Of a DNA stretch of 64,000 bases, positions 1-12,800 are shown piece by piece (position 1 is the stretch's first letter; each line of letters starts with the position of its first letter). Source of the stretch: Aphelocoma coerulescens (taxonomy: Eukaryota > Chordata > Aves > Passeriformes > Corvidae). The notes below the pieces were generated by a model. The model did not search any database, was not told the DNA's origin, and worked only from the letters and a program-made list of their open reading frames with translations. Made by a program: the position numbers and the translations under genes. The stretch covers positions 55,122,345 to 55,186,344 of the forward strand of contig NC_091015.1 in assembly GCF_041296385.1 (NCBI RefSeq), given 5' to 3'.

Positions 1-3000
1 TAAGTTTTCTGAAAATCTGCTAACTGATTTTCATACTTACTTTGAAATAGTGAGTTTTAACCTCTGTGGTCTCTACTTTCAAGAGTATTTACTTCTGAAA
101 ACCCTTTCCTTTTTTGTGAGATGAGGGTGAAGGCATTTTGTTGCAAAATACACGTATATATATCATGCCTGATAAATGCATCAACACTGAATGGAAATTT
201 GTAACATTTAAATACATATAGTTGTGAGAAATGGTAGGAAAAGCCAGATGCATAGGGTAGTTTTTCTGCAGTTTTACACTGGCACTTCTACACTGAGGCC
301 AACACCATCACTCTAGGGTAATTAGAAAATAGTTTTGCCCAGAGTTGGTTTGCTAGTTATTTGTTTGTTTCTAGTAGAGTGCAAACTACAACAGTTGCAG
401 TGCAAACACAAAAGAAGCCGTGACTGATGCCTCTGAAGTGTGCGATCCAGGCCTATGCTTTTGACAGCCTTTTGCCTTACAAACAATATCAGTGTTGGTG
501 GAAGACAACAGTCAACTGTAATTTATCCTTGTGTTTGGCTGTTGGGAGCCACTGCCTAATCTCTGGTGGCAGTGCCTTTTGTAAGTGCTGTCTGACTGGT
601 TTCCGCCGAAGTGAGCCAGACTTACTAAATCACTCGGATAGTAATTTAGCGTGGCACATTTGGAATGGCGGGCTATTCATAAGCACTAATTAAGACAGCT
701 CTGTTGGAGTATCTCATTATGCTGTGATGTCCAGCAAAGGAATTGCTGAGTACCTACAGCATGTGAGACCCTCCTGGCAGGGCAGGGTCTAGAAGAGAGC
801 ACTGGTTTGCAGTGTTATCCTCTGTTTGTTTGACTTTCCTTAGAACATCAATAATAGGTGGAGTAGAGATAAACTGAAGATGGATTGGAGCAAGTGAAAT
901 GTATCTCAGTATCAGCAATTTAGAGTGTAGTTCTCTGATCCTCTTTCTTTATGTTCACTGCTAAACCACTACCAGTAATAAATCAGGATAACAGCTGAGT
1001 GTTAAATAGCCTGTCAAGCCGGCTGATTAGTCCACTGTGACTCTCTGTGGAGAGTGAAGAGCTCCACAGTATTTCTCATGGCTCACCAAGAAGAAAGAAG
1101 CCCAAGTCACCTGCATCACTTAGGTCACTCACTAAAAGGCATTTAGGGTCATGTCAGTCCCTCATGACTCACACCACTGACAATAAATTACACGCAATTA
1201 AATTATGTGTGACTGATAGAACTTGTATTACAATATTTTGGGTGCAAAGAGGTATTTCAGGTTCCAGGTGCTCTGGGATAATCATGTAGCTGTATAAAAT
1301 AGAAATAGTATTTCTTCAAAATCCTGTTTACTAAAACCAGTACTTACTGAGAATGTTCTGTGGTTATAATTTAGCCATATTTAATAGTTAAAACCAGTGT
1401 TTCCATTGTTGCTTCAAAATATCTGAAGAGCTCTACAACCTTTACAGATCTTTAGAAGCAAAAATTAGCTTCCTAGTTACAATAAGCATTTTTTTTCCTT
1501 TCTTGTGAAATTTGCTTCAGCAGAGACAGCACAATGTTTTTTTCACATTAGTTGTAACCCAAAACTATTCTCTAAGAAGCTCCTTAGGATTTTGAAAGAG
1601 AGTACATACTGAGATGAACAGCTGTGGAAAACTGCAGACGATAAAAATAATTAAGAGTCCCTTTTCACAAGCCCCCAGCAGATTGCACAGCCAAAACCAG
1701 CAGTATATTTTGATCTTTATGAATATTACCTACCTATTAAAAACAGATAGATGTCTTCTTAAACAGGATTTCAAATCAGTTCAAACTGATTTCCATTGTT
1801 TGCACTTTTTTACTTCTAGTATCTTAATTATCTCTAAATTTGCCTGCAATAATTTCAAGGTATCTGCAAGCTGCAGTATTTGACATACTCTAAGAAAAAA
1901 GGATTACCTCTGTTTTCCTTGATCTATAATAGAGTATTTAGAAAACATTGCAAATCCTCTCTGTGTTTTTCTGTCTCAGTATGCTACTGTTTTAGAAAGC
2001 CTCTGGATCAAAGCACAATAGATACATACTTCAGGCATGCAGGATCTGATCTTTGGGCCTGTAATTGTAGCTGTGTGAGGGGTAATTGACAACAGTTGGT
2101 GGTTAAGTAGTGAGTAAGTCCAACAGCTACTCAGCAGAATATTTCACTAGTCACAACTCCTCCTGTGTTTATGTGACCAAATGTGCTGCAAACATTTTCA
2201 TTTACAATAGGCCCTCCATCCCATGATGGAGCCTGGTGCTTGGCTTCAAGCACATTCCAAGGAGTAGGGCAGCATCTCAAGTTACAAACCAGTGGTGTCT
2301 TTCCTACCTCAGACTCAAGCTGAGGCTCTATTTCCTTTTCCCAAGTTACCATAAATTAATTTAATTGAAGTGACTCATCAGCATGTTCCTCAGCTGTCTT
2401 CAGTACTTCTGAGACATGATTTGTATCAAGTAGTGTATGAAGGAATTTTCTTATCTACCTTCTTGGAATATGAGCTCTTGGATTTCTCCTCTGTGTGACA
2501 CACTTAAAGGTAATGCTGCTGTGATACATGGGGAGGCAATGAGAGCTGACATTTTACTTCCTTGCCCTTCCAAAAGATTTGGGAACAGCATCAAATCTGT
2601 TTTAGATTGATAAAACATAGCTCAAAGCTAGGAGAGCTGCAGCCCCTTTAACATTACATGAGACACATTGTGTACTCTAAAAGATGAAAAGGCATGAATC
2701 CCAGCTCCTTAATCCTCATATAATGTCTGACCTGTGACATTCCTTAAAGCTAACTTTTTAGAGGGAGGCTGGACCTCAGCTGCACTGTGTTTTAAAGTTT
2801 GGAAAGGATAATCCTCCTTCCAGGACCAGCTTCTCTAGGAGGTTCGGGCATGTCTGTGCTTTTCTCTCACCCTTCTCACACTGTGTTAGCCATTGCTGTG
2901 TGTCAGGCTGACTGAAGAACAGGTCTGATAGAGATCAGCATCCCCAAAATGCTTCTGGGGAAGCTGGGTTCAAGCTGTTCAAACAAACTGACATATAAAT

Positions 3001-4360
3001 AAGACTTTGTGTGTGTGTGCTTGCCTGTGTATGTGCTTTGAAAAGACAGCAAAATGTTTAAATTGACATTTCTAAGGAAAATACTGGATTTGCATATTTG
3101 CTACCTCTGTGAACAAAACTAGGGGGACAAAAAGGAATGCACCTTCCTGGCTCACAGCTGTCTTAAGCTCTGTGTGTGCTTATGGAGAGGCACGTGGCAC
3201 ATGAGCCATGGGGCAAATGGAAATGAAACATGAAGTGAGCAGGTTTGGTAGCACAGAAGGGACATGTGGCTCTTTTAGGAGTTAATAAAACTGGAAACAC
3301 TTAGAGCAATTTTGAGGCAATGGTAATTACATCAGAAGTGGAGAATTGTTATTGACACAGGTGAAGAGTAATGAATACAAATCTGCATAAATATTAAGCG
3401 TCCAAGGAATTGTTTTGAAAACATAGAACTTCTTAAATAAACATACAAAAATAAAGGTTGTGTCACTGCCTGGCAATAAGAAGTACCAAATTCAGGGTAA
3501 ACTTTATCTTTATGTTGGTTGTATCAACATACTCCAATGGTGAACTATGAGTTTTCCTTGAGAAAATAAATTGTGTCCACATAAACCAACATCAAAATAA
3601 GCTATTTAATTCTAGGCAACTGCCAGACAATTTACATTGCTTGTTTAAAAGACCGATTTGGAATGCGCAGTCTGACTGTTTTTGGAAGGAGGATGTGATT
3701 TGTAGCCACAAATTTTGTTATCTTTAGATAACTGCCCAATTTGGTAACTTTTTTCACTGGTTAGGTCATCGAGCAGCACCCATTTCCTGGAAATACCTCG
3801 ATATTATACAAGAGCACTTTTGAATGCACTTAAAAAACCTTTTCTTTGACTGCATCCCTTCTGTTGCTGGGTGGTAGAGCTGGGCGGTAGATGCATAAAA
3901 AGTGGGCAACTGGGCCTGTGGGCTGTTGTCTCCCCAGCTGCAGTGCTCAGGCACACCCTCTTCCCTGGTTTTCATGGACTTGCAAGTAGACCACCCAAGA
4001 GTACACTGTGCTTGTTTAATAATTTGTCAGTAACAAAATCTTATCATTGGTGTTTCTTACATGGTATTCCTCAGGTGCCTGCATTTCCAACTGGTTGCCC
4101 CAGTCCTGCTGTCATCAATTTCTCTGCTTTTCAAAAATATTGCATTATTTTACTTAATCTTGCTTGGGATTGGTGCTTCACATGCAGATGCTTAGCTTTC
4201 CCATCCTTGTTCACTGCAACCAGTTAGAATAACAGAGGAAAAACCTAAGTTCCTCCTCATCATTGTGTTCAAGATCAAAGAGAGAGGGGAAGAGGATTGC
4301 TGGCACACTGGGATGGTGATTCCTCTTGGATGTTATATCTTATTGAGTGCTTGTGAGGTC
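1..4360. other. Intergenic region upstream of FKBP9, no gene recognised
   Basis: No ORF here resembles a known protein, and no consistent chain of splice sites with coding bias was seen. Open frames are under about 120 codons and look random in composition. The stretch is AT-rich with scattered short A and T runs. In mammals KBTBD2 lies upstream of FKBP9 on the opposite strand, but none of its BTB/Kelch coding sequence is visible. Regulatory elements could be present without being recognisable by reading. Confidence 0.6.
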
Positions 4361-4364
4361 AGGT

Positions 4365-5872
4365 TCATGACCACATGAAGAACCTGAATGTATCAGTCTA
4401 TGGGGCCTGATGAGATGCATCCCAGAGTCCTGAGGGAATTGGCTGACATAGTTGCCAAGCCCCTCTCCATGATGTTTGAAAAGTCGTGGCAGCCCATGAA
4501 GTCCCAGGTGACATCTTTAAAAAGGGTAGAGACGAGGACCCTGGGAACTACCAACCTGTCAGCCTCACCTCTGTGCCGGGGAAGAACATGGAACAGATCC
4601 TCCTAGAAGCTGTGTTAGGGCACACAGAGGACAGGGAGGTGATTCAGGACAGCAGCACAGCTTCACCAAGGGCATCTTCACCTGCCTGACCAACCCAGTG
4701 GCCTCCTGTGATGGAGTGACTGCAAGAATGGGCAAGGGAAGAGCTATGGGTGTTGTTTATCTGGACTTCTGTAAAGCTTTTGACATGGTCCCTTACAACA
4801 TCATTCCCTCTAAATGGGCGACAGATGGATTTGATGTGTGGACTGTTAGATTAGTAAGTAGTTGGATGGTCCCATCTGGTCAATGGCTCGGAGTCCCAAT
4901 GGACATCAGTGACAAGTGGTGTCCCTCTGAGGTCTGTACTGGGACCAAGTGCTATTTAATATCTTCATTAAGGACATTGGTGGAAGGATCAAGTGCACCC
5001 TCACTAAATTTGCAGATAACACCAAGCTGAGCGGGGCTGTTGACACACTCAAAGGACAGGATGCCATCCAGAGGAACCTAGGCAGGCTGGAGAACTGGGC
5101 CCATGAGAATCTCATGAAGTTTAACAAGACCAAGTGCAAGGTGCTGCACCTGGGTTAGGGCAACCCCTGGTATAGCACAGGCTGGGGAATGAGCAGATCA
5201 AGACCAGCCCTGGGGAGAAGGACTTGGGGATGCTGATGGATGAGAGGCTGGACATGAGCTGGCAGCATGAACTTGCAGGCCAGAAAGCCGAATGTGTCCT
5301 GGGCTGCATCCAAAGCAGCGTGGCCAGCAGGGCAAGGAAAGGGATTCTGCCCCTCTGCTCTGCTCTGGTGAGACTCCACCTGCAGTGCTGCATCCAGCTC
5401 TAGGATCCCAGCACAGGAAGGACATGGACCTGTTGGAGAGAGTCCAGAGGAGGCCACCAAGACAATTAGAGGGATGGAGCACACCGCGTATGAGGAAAGG
5501 CTGAGAGAATTGGGATTGTTCAGCCTGGTAAAGAGAAGGCTTCAGGGTGACCTAATTGCAGCCTTCTAGTACCTGAAGGGAACCTACAAGAGGGATGGAG
5601 AGGGACTATTTACAAGGGGGAATGGATTCAAACTGAAAGAGAGTAGGTTTAGATTAGATATTAGGAAGAAATTCTTTACTGTGAAGGTGATGAGGCATGG
5701 GCACAGGTTGCCCAGAGAAGTTGTGGATGCCTCATCCCTGAGAGTGTTCAAGGCCAGGTTTGATGGGGCTTGGAGCAACCTCATCTACTGAAATATATCC
5801 CTACCCATGTCAGGGGGTTGGAACCAGATGATCTTTGAAGTCCCTTTCAACCCAAAACATTCAGTGATTATG
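4365..5872 (+). mobile_element. CR1 LINE 3' portion (degenerate reverse transcriptase)
   Basis: Three-frame reading on the plus strand gives CR1 ORF2 signatures in order: [15 protein letters not shown] (about 4403), [20 protein letters not shown] (about 4540), a YLDFCKAFD block (about 4760), [14 protein letters not shown] (about 5005) and [13 protein letters not shown] text near 5515, ending with the typical CR1 3' tail, a GATGATCTTTGAAGTCCC-type sequence near 5827. The frame changes several times. The catalytic FADD motif reads FADN (5009-5020), so no active enzyme is encoded. The 5' part is missing, as usual for truncated CR1 copies. Confidence 0.93.
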
Positions 5873-6460
5873 TCTTTTCTCTATATCATTTGTAAAGGTC
5901 CCCTGCCAGGGAGTTGCGAATCCCTGTGACAGCACTGGTGTGCATCAATACGCGTTTGCCAACACAGCCTCCTATCTTTGGGGGTTTGATCTAAAGTGGA
6001 ATATTTGCGATGAGACTTTAAACTTGCAAATATTCGAAGTCGTGCTCGGACTACGTGTGCAGGCAGAGTGACAAAAAGCCCTGATGCAGGGGGTCAGTTT
6101 TCGGTCCCTCCCAGCTTCGCTCCCAAGAGCTGCGGAAAACCTGCGGGAAATGGCGGAGTTGTGTCTGCGTGTTTACGACTGTCGGGGTCCTCCCGTGCAT
6201 CCTTCGGGAGCGGAGGAGCGCCGGGAAGGCGGCCGGGGGCAGCGCCACGTCGCACCTCCGGCGCGGGGAGGGAGCGGGGCGGCCGCGGGGCGGGGGCGGC
6301 GGTGGCCCCGCTGTGCTCCGGACTGCGCAGCGCCGCGGCGGGCGGGGGGAGCTGGCGCTGGGGCTGCTCCTCCCCCGTCCCGGAGGCGAGCTCTTAATCC
6401 ACGTTTGCAAGTTTGCAGCGGTGGGAGGAGGAGGAGCGGGTGGGCCGGGGCGGGCGGCTT

Positions 6461-6529
6461 CCCTCCCTTCCCTCTTTTCACTCCCTTCCCTCTTTTCACT
6501 CCCTTCCCTCTTTTCCCTCCCTTCCCTCC
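6461..6529 (+). repeat. 18-bp pyrimidine tandem repeat in the FKBP9 promoter/5' UTR
   Basis: Three full units of an 18-mer (consensus CACTCCCTTCCCTCTTTT; first unit begins CCCT) occupy 6461-6478, 6479-6496 and 6497-6514, followed by a partial unit to 6529. The tract is pure C/T on the plus strand apart from the A in each CACT, so it is a polypurine/polypyrimidine stretch. It lies 60-130 bp upstream of the start codon. Confidence 0.9.
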
Positions 6530-6590
6530 ATCCTCCCTTCCTCCCCTCCTCGCCGAGCGCGCCCTGCGGCTGTCCCGCTCGCTGCGCTCC

Positions 6591-6847
6591 ATGGCGGGGC
6601 CGGCGGCCGTGCGGCGGCGGGGCCCGGGCTGCGGGTCGCTGCTGCTGCTGCTGCCGGCGCTGCTGGAGAGCTGGGCGGCCTGTCAGGCGCCGCCGGTGCC
6701 CGCCGCCGAAATCCCTGCGGACGGCACCGAGCTCGGCGTCGAGCGGCGCTTCGTGCCCGAGAGCTGCCCGCGGGCCGTGCGCCCCGGAGACTTCGTGCGC
6801 TACCACTACCTCGGCGCCTTCCCCGACGGCACCCGCTTCGACTCCAG
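6591..6847 (+). CDS. FKBP9: FKBP9 exon 1 (signal peptide, start of PPIase 1)
   Basis: Coding part is 257 nt, ending in phase 2 at CCAG|GTCTGG. It encodes the signal peptide, a short linker and the first half of PPIase 1 ([20 protein letters not shown]). Very GC-rich, unlike the other exons, because it lies in the CpG island. Confidence 0.93.
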
Positions 6848-9800
6848 GTCTGGCACAAGCCCGCCGCGGCTGCAGCCCCGCGGGGTTTGATTGGTCACCG
6901 TGAGGGGGAGAGGAGGGGAGCGAGAGGTGCCGTCCCCCGCGAGGGTGTTTTTTTTGTGTATGTGCAGAGATTGGGGCGCTGGGTGGAGGCTGCGGTTGAG
7001 GTTCGGTTCGCGTTCCGCCGCTCTTCCCAGCAGTGCCCCGTGGGCGCTTTTGTGGTGACCGGTTTGAAGCAGGTCAGCGGCAGGATGGGCAATGTCGTAC
7101 ATACGGGCACGCGGGACATCCGGAGCACCATGGAAAGATGTCTTTGAAACATGAAGTAAAAGAACTCGCGATTCAGAGGCAAAACGAAAATAGAGAAATC
7201 GGCAGGCAGAGAGTTGGGGTGTGACCACTGGGGACAGGGGGCAAGACCTCTGCGGTGGCTGAGTCCAGTTCGCAGTAGTTTTCTTGCCGTTATGGATCTC
7301 CACCACGTTCATTCAGCTGCTTCTCCAAGGCGCTGAATGGGAGCTTTCTGCTCCAAGAGTGAAGACCGTAAGGTTATTCAGCTAGCCTCAGCCCGGTAAA
7401 CAGGAGTGTATATGGTATCACAGTCTCTCACAGTAGTGCTTTCCTGCCCGTTTCGTTATGTACATGTCCTGTATCTTCTCCAGGCTCAGACCTCCTCGAA
7501 TGCAAGTGATTCTGAATCATTATCCTTGCCGGAAATAAAAGAATTATCAGACTGTACTTACATAGAATTTTTTGGATACTTTATCCTTGAATAAATGTGA
7601 CCTATGTACAGTGCAGTGCCTGGCTGCTTTCCTGCTGTTATTTTGGGATCAGGAAGCCTAAATACTGGGATCAGGAGCTTGTGAAGGATGCTGCTGATGC
7701 TGACAGCTTATTTGTTTTTTCTTACTTCATTCATTGCCACTGATCAAAGTATTACTCAGAAAGTAAAGCAAAATGTATTTTCAGTAATCCTAGTAATCTC
7801 CCTTGTGCTTCAAGGAAAATCTACAGCCTTAGGGAAATAACTGTCCTTCAAAGCTCAGTTCTCCATCTGGAGCTGACTGTACTTAGTATGCCAGTAGTGC
7901 CATATCACCAGCACTTCTCCGACTAAAATGTGGGATGTGATAGCTGGCACTTCAGCTGGTGTTGGTGCAGTTTCAGTGAAAGGGCACAGTAGGGACAGTG
8001 AATCCATTGGCAACTGTCAGGCTTGGAACATAAGTCTCAGCTGTGGATGTGAAGACACACAAAGGCAGCATCCTTGTGGCTTATTTTATGAATACGTGAC
8101 AATTGGAAAACTGGCCACGTGTTCAGAAGTGTGTTTCTGATTTCTACAGATACCTGATGAGGCTTCTTTACACCCTGAGTTGTACCAGCAAACTTGTGCA
8201 TCGAGGCAAGGCACCTGGAGGGGCTGCCCAGGTCCTGGCTCTCACATTAGTTCAGAGTTCCTTGTCATTTTGTTCCATATTACTTGGGGCAGGAACAGAC
8301 TGTGCATGACTGTACAGCATTTATCTCTTTGGGTCCTCTAAATATCAGTAAATAAGTAGTAATAGTGGTAGTCTAGTCTAATAAATATTTTTGTGACTGC
8401 CTTCATCTCAAAAGGATGCAAAATACCTGCTTTGTTCTGCTTGGTTTTTTTCTAGATGGCAGCTCATGTTGATGTACGCTTTTGTTATTCACTGTTTTTT
8501 TTTAAGACCGATGACAGTGTTTTATCATGTTAAGACATGGAAAATATAGGAGGATTTTATCTTCTGTGGGTTAATGGAAGAAATCTTTTGGAGTGTTTGT
8601 TCTAAAATCTTTGGTGTTCCCTGTATATGAATTAAAAAGATTTAGTCAATTTATACAAAAATAAGCCTGTTAGAAAGCCCATTTTCTTACCTGTTTTTTT
8701 TGTTTGTTGGCCTTTTTTGAAGTTTATGAATGTGCTTACCAGCGTCAGTTTCATTGAACGCTACTATGAAATCAGTCTAGAAAATACTCTAGATGTTGAG
8801 CTAAGGGCAGTTTTGCTCTCTTCCTTCTTCAGCTCTTGAAAATGTTCTTGAGTTTTAAAATTAATTTTCTGTATTTCCAAGTAGCAGGTAGCAGTACTAT
8901 TACTATCAGGCTGTCGACAAAGTCTTAGTAATCGTGACTCTGTCACATAAATTAGCATGTTATTATTAGCTTTTTTTTTTTGCATCAGCATTTGCATTTT
9001 TAATTTCAGTGGCCATAAAATGCTTTGCATTTAAAAGTCCAAGTTTAATTTCCTAGTCATCTACTATTAATTTGGTCAATTCCAGTAATAGAAACAAATT
9101 TTGCTTAGTTATAAGGAATCTGCAAAGTCAGTCCTGCAAAGCTGCATGGTCTGATCAGTGCTTTGTTCAGTTCTCTGCTTTGCATCAATGTTCTCTTAAT
9201 TGTACATTTATTTTGCTAAAAAGAAAGCTCTTCTGTTCTAAGTTCATCCCAGATGTACTACCAAGCTTTGTCAATCTCTACAAAATACCACTTTGGGGGG
9301 GTTCTTAGAACCTATTGTGTTACTAGTCTTAACATCTTAATTATGGTTTTGTGTGTATAATAGAATTTGTCAGGATGTAATTTAAATATTTTCCATCCTT
9401 TCCTGGGTGTGGGAATATTACTGCAACCAAAAGTGAATGCTCAGTAATAGAGGGTTGTCTACTTTAAGAGAAATGTTTGCCAGAAGAAAAAAAAATATGG
9501 AGCAAACAGAGAGATCACTCAGGAAAAATATTTGAGAGGTTTAAGTCTGTGGGACTGTCAAGAGGCTGAGTATGTTGTGGAAATGATGTGTATGGTCTTC
9601 GAAGGAAAGTTTGACATCATTTCCCTGGGGATGTCTAGCTACTGGCTGCTTTCCAAAATTTTAGCACACAAAAGGCACAAGCCTTTTTTTTTTTTTTTTA
9701 TTCCCCCCAGGTCTGACTTTTAGATAGATATAAATGTAAAAAAAGTCCTTGAAGTTATAAAAGGGATTTGGTAAAACAGAGGCAGTAAAAGTTTAAAAAT

Positions 9801-12800
9801 AGGCATGAAGCTTTTGAAATGCTTCTTGACGAGTGTTGATGCATGCTTCAAAAACTTACATAGCAGTAATTCAGGCACAGCAAAGTGGGGTCATTGTGCA
9901 GATTTAAGGTGGCAAAACTTACCATGTAAGCTAATGTTAGTGTTCTGCTGTGTTAACGCTGCTGTTCTCCATCCCCTCTGGAAAACTTTGACTCATTTAA
10001 GCATAATTTCTTTTACCTTTTGAATATTCACATATTATCACAGAGGAAGATCATTTGTTTCTTGATCCTTGATCTGGCAAACTTGCTGTTTAAAACATGT
10101 CTCTGTGCTTTAAATGAGAGCTGTGAAAAGTAGAGGAGAAAATAAATAACCTGTTGGCAAACCTCACAGCTATTACTTAAAAAGGCATTTTTTCCCTTTC
10201 CTCTTCTCCCACAGAGATTGGAACTGTGATGTCTCACACAGTAAAGCTTATAGATCTCATGTGATGTTACTGATCAAAATTAATATGCTGAGCTCCTACT
10301 GTGAGAGCAGTCCTTCCATATCTCATAACAGTGTTTAATTTTTCATTTTCTTACTTAATTTTCCAGTGCTGCTTTTAATATTAGTGTGTCAATTAGCTGT
10401 TCATAGTTCTGGCCTTCAGGTGCCTGTAGTACACATTGCACACTGCTAGAATGTGTTTCAGATAGGTGATGAGCAGTGAAAAGAAGGAGAACTGTGCTGA
10501 AGTCTCAGGAACACTTGGATTTGCCCCTTCCTTTAGGAGCTGTCTTGTGATAAAGTTATGCTAACAGGGCAAGAGAGAGAGAAGGTGCAGGTAACTCTCT
10601 CTAAAAAAAAAAAAAAGTGGAAGGGGGTGTAAATGAGCCACTAACATTTTTGCCTGCTTTCCCCCCTTCAGCTATGACAGGGGATCCACATTCAATGTGT
10701 TTGTGGGCAAAGGTCAGCTTATTGCTGGGATGGACCAAGCTCTGGTCGGCATGTGTGTGAACGAGCGTCGGTTCGTGAAAATTCCCCCTAAGCTTGCCTA
10801 CGGAAGTGAAGGCGTCCGTAAGTACAGCACTGGGCCAGCTGGATGTGTAAGGGATTCAACAGAGCACAGAGGAAATGGAGCCACAGAAGAGAAGGGTAGA
10901 AACTGCAAGTAGGGAGTTTCAGGGACGTTATCCCCTGTTCCTCAGAGGTGTTTGTTAAGCCTATAGCCTAAAGTGATCTCTCCAGACTCCCTCTGCGTGC
11001 TGAAGGAAGAGCAGTTCACTGTAGAGGACGTTCAGCAAATGACCCTTGCTACAAAAGTTAACAATGTACATCTACCTCCCTCTTAAATACTTAATTAAAC
11101 CAAAATTGTGCTTTGGGGTTGCAGTGCTGCGCAAGGTCTTGCCACTTGCAAAAGTATCTTTGTTCTGCAGCCTCCGAGAGGCAACAAATGCTAACTCAAG
11201 GTCAGTTTGCCTGAAGGACAGCTGTGATAGCAGTTCATCTTGCCAGATTTCCCCCCATAAATAGCTGCAGCGGTGGCAAGGGGCCAAGGAGTTGTAAGCA
11301 CAACAGGAAATAAGGTGTACCTTATGCAATTTTTTTAGGGTGTGCGTAGATTGGTTTCTTTTTGCTGATACCTTGTGTAAAAAGGGAAAGAAAACTGTGT
11401 GTGTTTTGCTTTTGCAGCTGGTGTGATACCCCCCAATGCTGTGCTCCATTTTGATGTGCTTCTGATAGATCTTTGGAACTCAGAGGACGAAGTGCAGGTT
11501 CAGACTTACTTCAAACCTGAGAAGTGTCCTCGGACAGTCCAGGTGTCTGACTTTGTACGGTACCATTACAATGGAACATTCTTAGATGGGACCCTCTTTG
11601 ATTCAAGGTATGCAGCTGGGTTATGTGTCTTTGTGTGGTTTAATAGGTATCTCACCCTCATTTTCTCCCCTTTCACCTGTGTAACAATTAATGCTCATTG
11701 CCCAGAAATACAGGAAATGAAAGCTGGCATGGTATGTGTGTTAGTAATTTATTCAGAGATTATAGGATAGCAGGACTGACTCAAACCAATAAAGCTGTGC
11801 ATTTTTTCTTCACAGGCATTACCAATCCAGATGCTTTTTTTCAGTTTTAAATTTCATTACCTGTATTTATATTACTATTTATTGCAATCAGTTAAATATC
11901 TCTGTAACCAGCATAGCTGTTCAGATTAGATACAAGTTTTGTAAGCTTAGCAGGGTTTGTAATGAAAGTGAGCCACTAACACTTTCCTACTGAGGTTTTA
12001 AGTGTACAGCATGTGTGCTTCATTAGAGCCCAGTGGAAAACGATGCTTTGATAACTGCTGCCATTGTATTTGTGAGCCACTATTCAAAGCCTCCTGACAT
12101 AGCTAAGCACTCTGGAAAACTTCCCAGCCAGCCCTTGGTAACTGAAGGACCAATACTTTTAGGCTAGCAAGTTGTGAGTTACACTGTGTGTAGTACATGG
12201 ATTTAAAGGTTAATATTGTTCTTTCCTGTGGCTGGCAAGCATTTGGTTGTGATTTTTTTTCTTTCTCATGTTTAGCCATAATCGGATGCGAACTTATGAT
12301 ACCTATGTGGGGATTGGATGGCTGATTCCTGGTATGGACCAGGGTCTCTTGGGAATGTGTGTAGGAGAGAAGCGCATTATCACAATACCACCTTTCCTGG
12401 CATATGGTGAAGATGGAGATGGTAAAAGTTATTCCTTTAGTTATTCCTTTTTTTTTTTCAATCCAAGTCATCCATATTTCAAAACAAACTTTCTGTGTTT
12501 TAAGTTTATGGGCAGCATTATTTCAGTTCAGTTCAGGTAGACACTGCTCAACAGACATATTGTTGATACAATTGCAGTATTTATATACTGAAATTCTATT
12601 TCAATCAGGGAATACAAAAACTTGAAGACATGTGACTACATAATTCTTTCAGACTGCTACAGAAAGCAGAAAACTTTAAAGGAAAAAAAATTGTTAAATG
12701 TATTTTTAATTCCAGGTAGGTTTGTTTTTTTTTTTTGACAAATGCCCTAGCAATAACTACAAAATTGATTATCTTGTACAACTATGCAGCCTGCAGATCA

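Larger units (their letters stand above)
6130..6920 (+). promoter_or_regulatory. FKBP9: CpG-rich promoter and 5' UTR of FKBP9
   Basis: Base composition switches abruptly to very GC-rich with dense CpG, and returns to AT-rich after exon 1. SP1-type GC boxes are visible at 6287-6299 and 6447-6457. No TATA box is apparent near the presumed start, which fits a broad CpG-island promoter. The exact transcription start cannot be placed. The initiator ATG at 6591 lies inside this block. Confidence 0.8.

Noticed and set aside
6051..7312. Multiple long open frames on both strands around FKBP9 exon 1
   Set aside because: GC-rich sequence has few stop codons. Only the frame from 6591 has a signal peptide and FKBP sequence; the others are arginine/proline-rich shadows.
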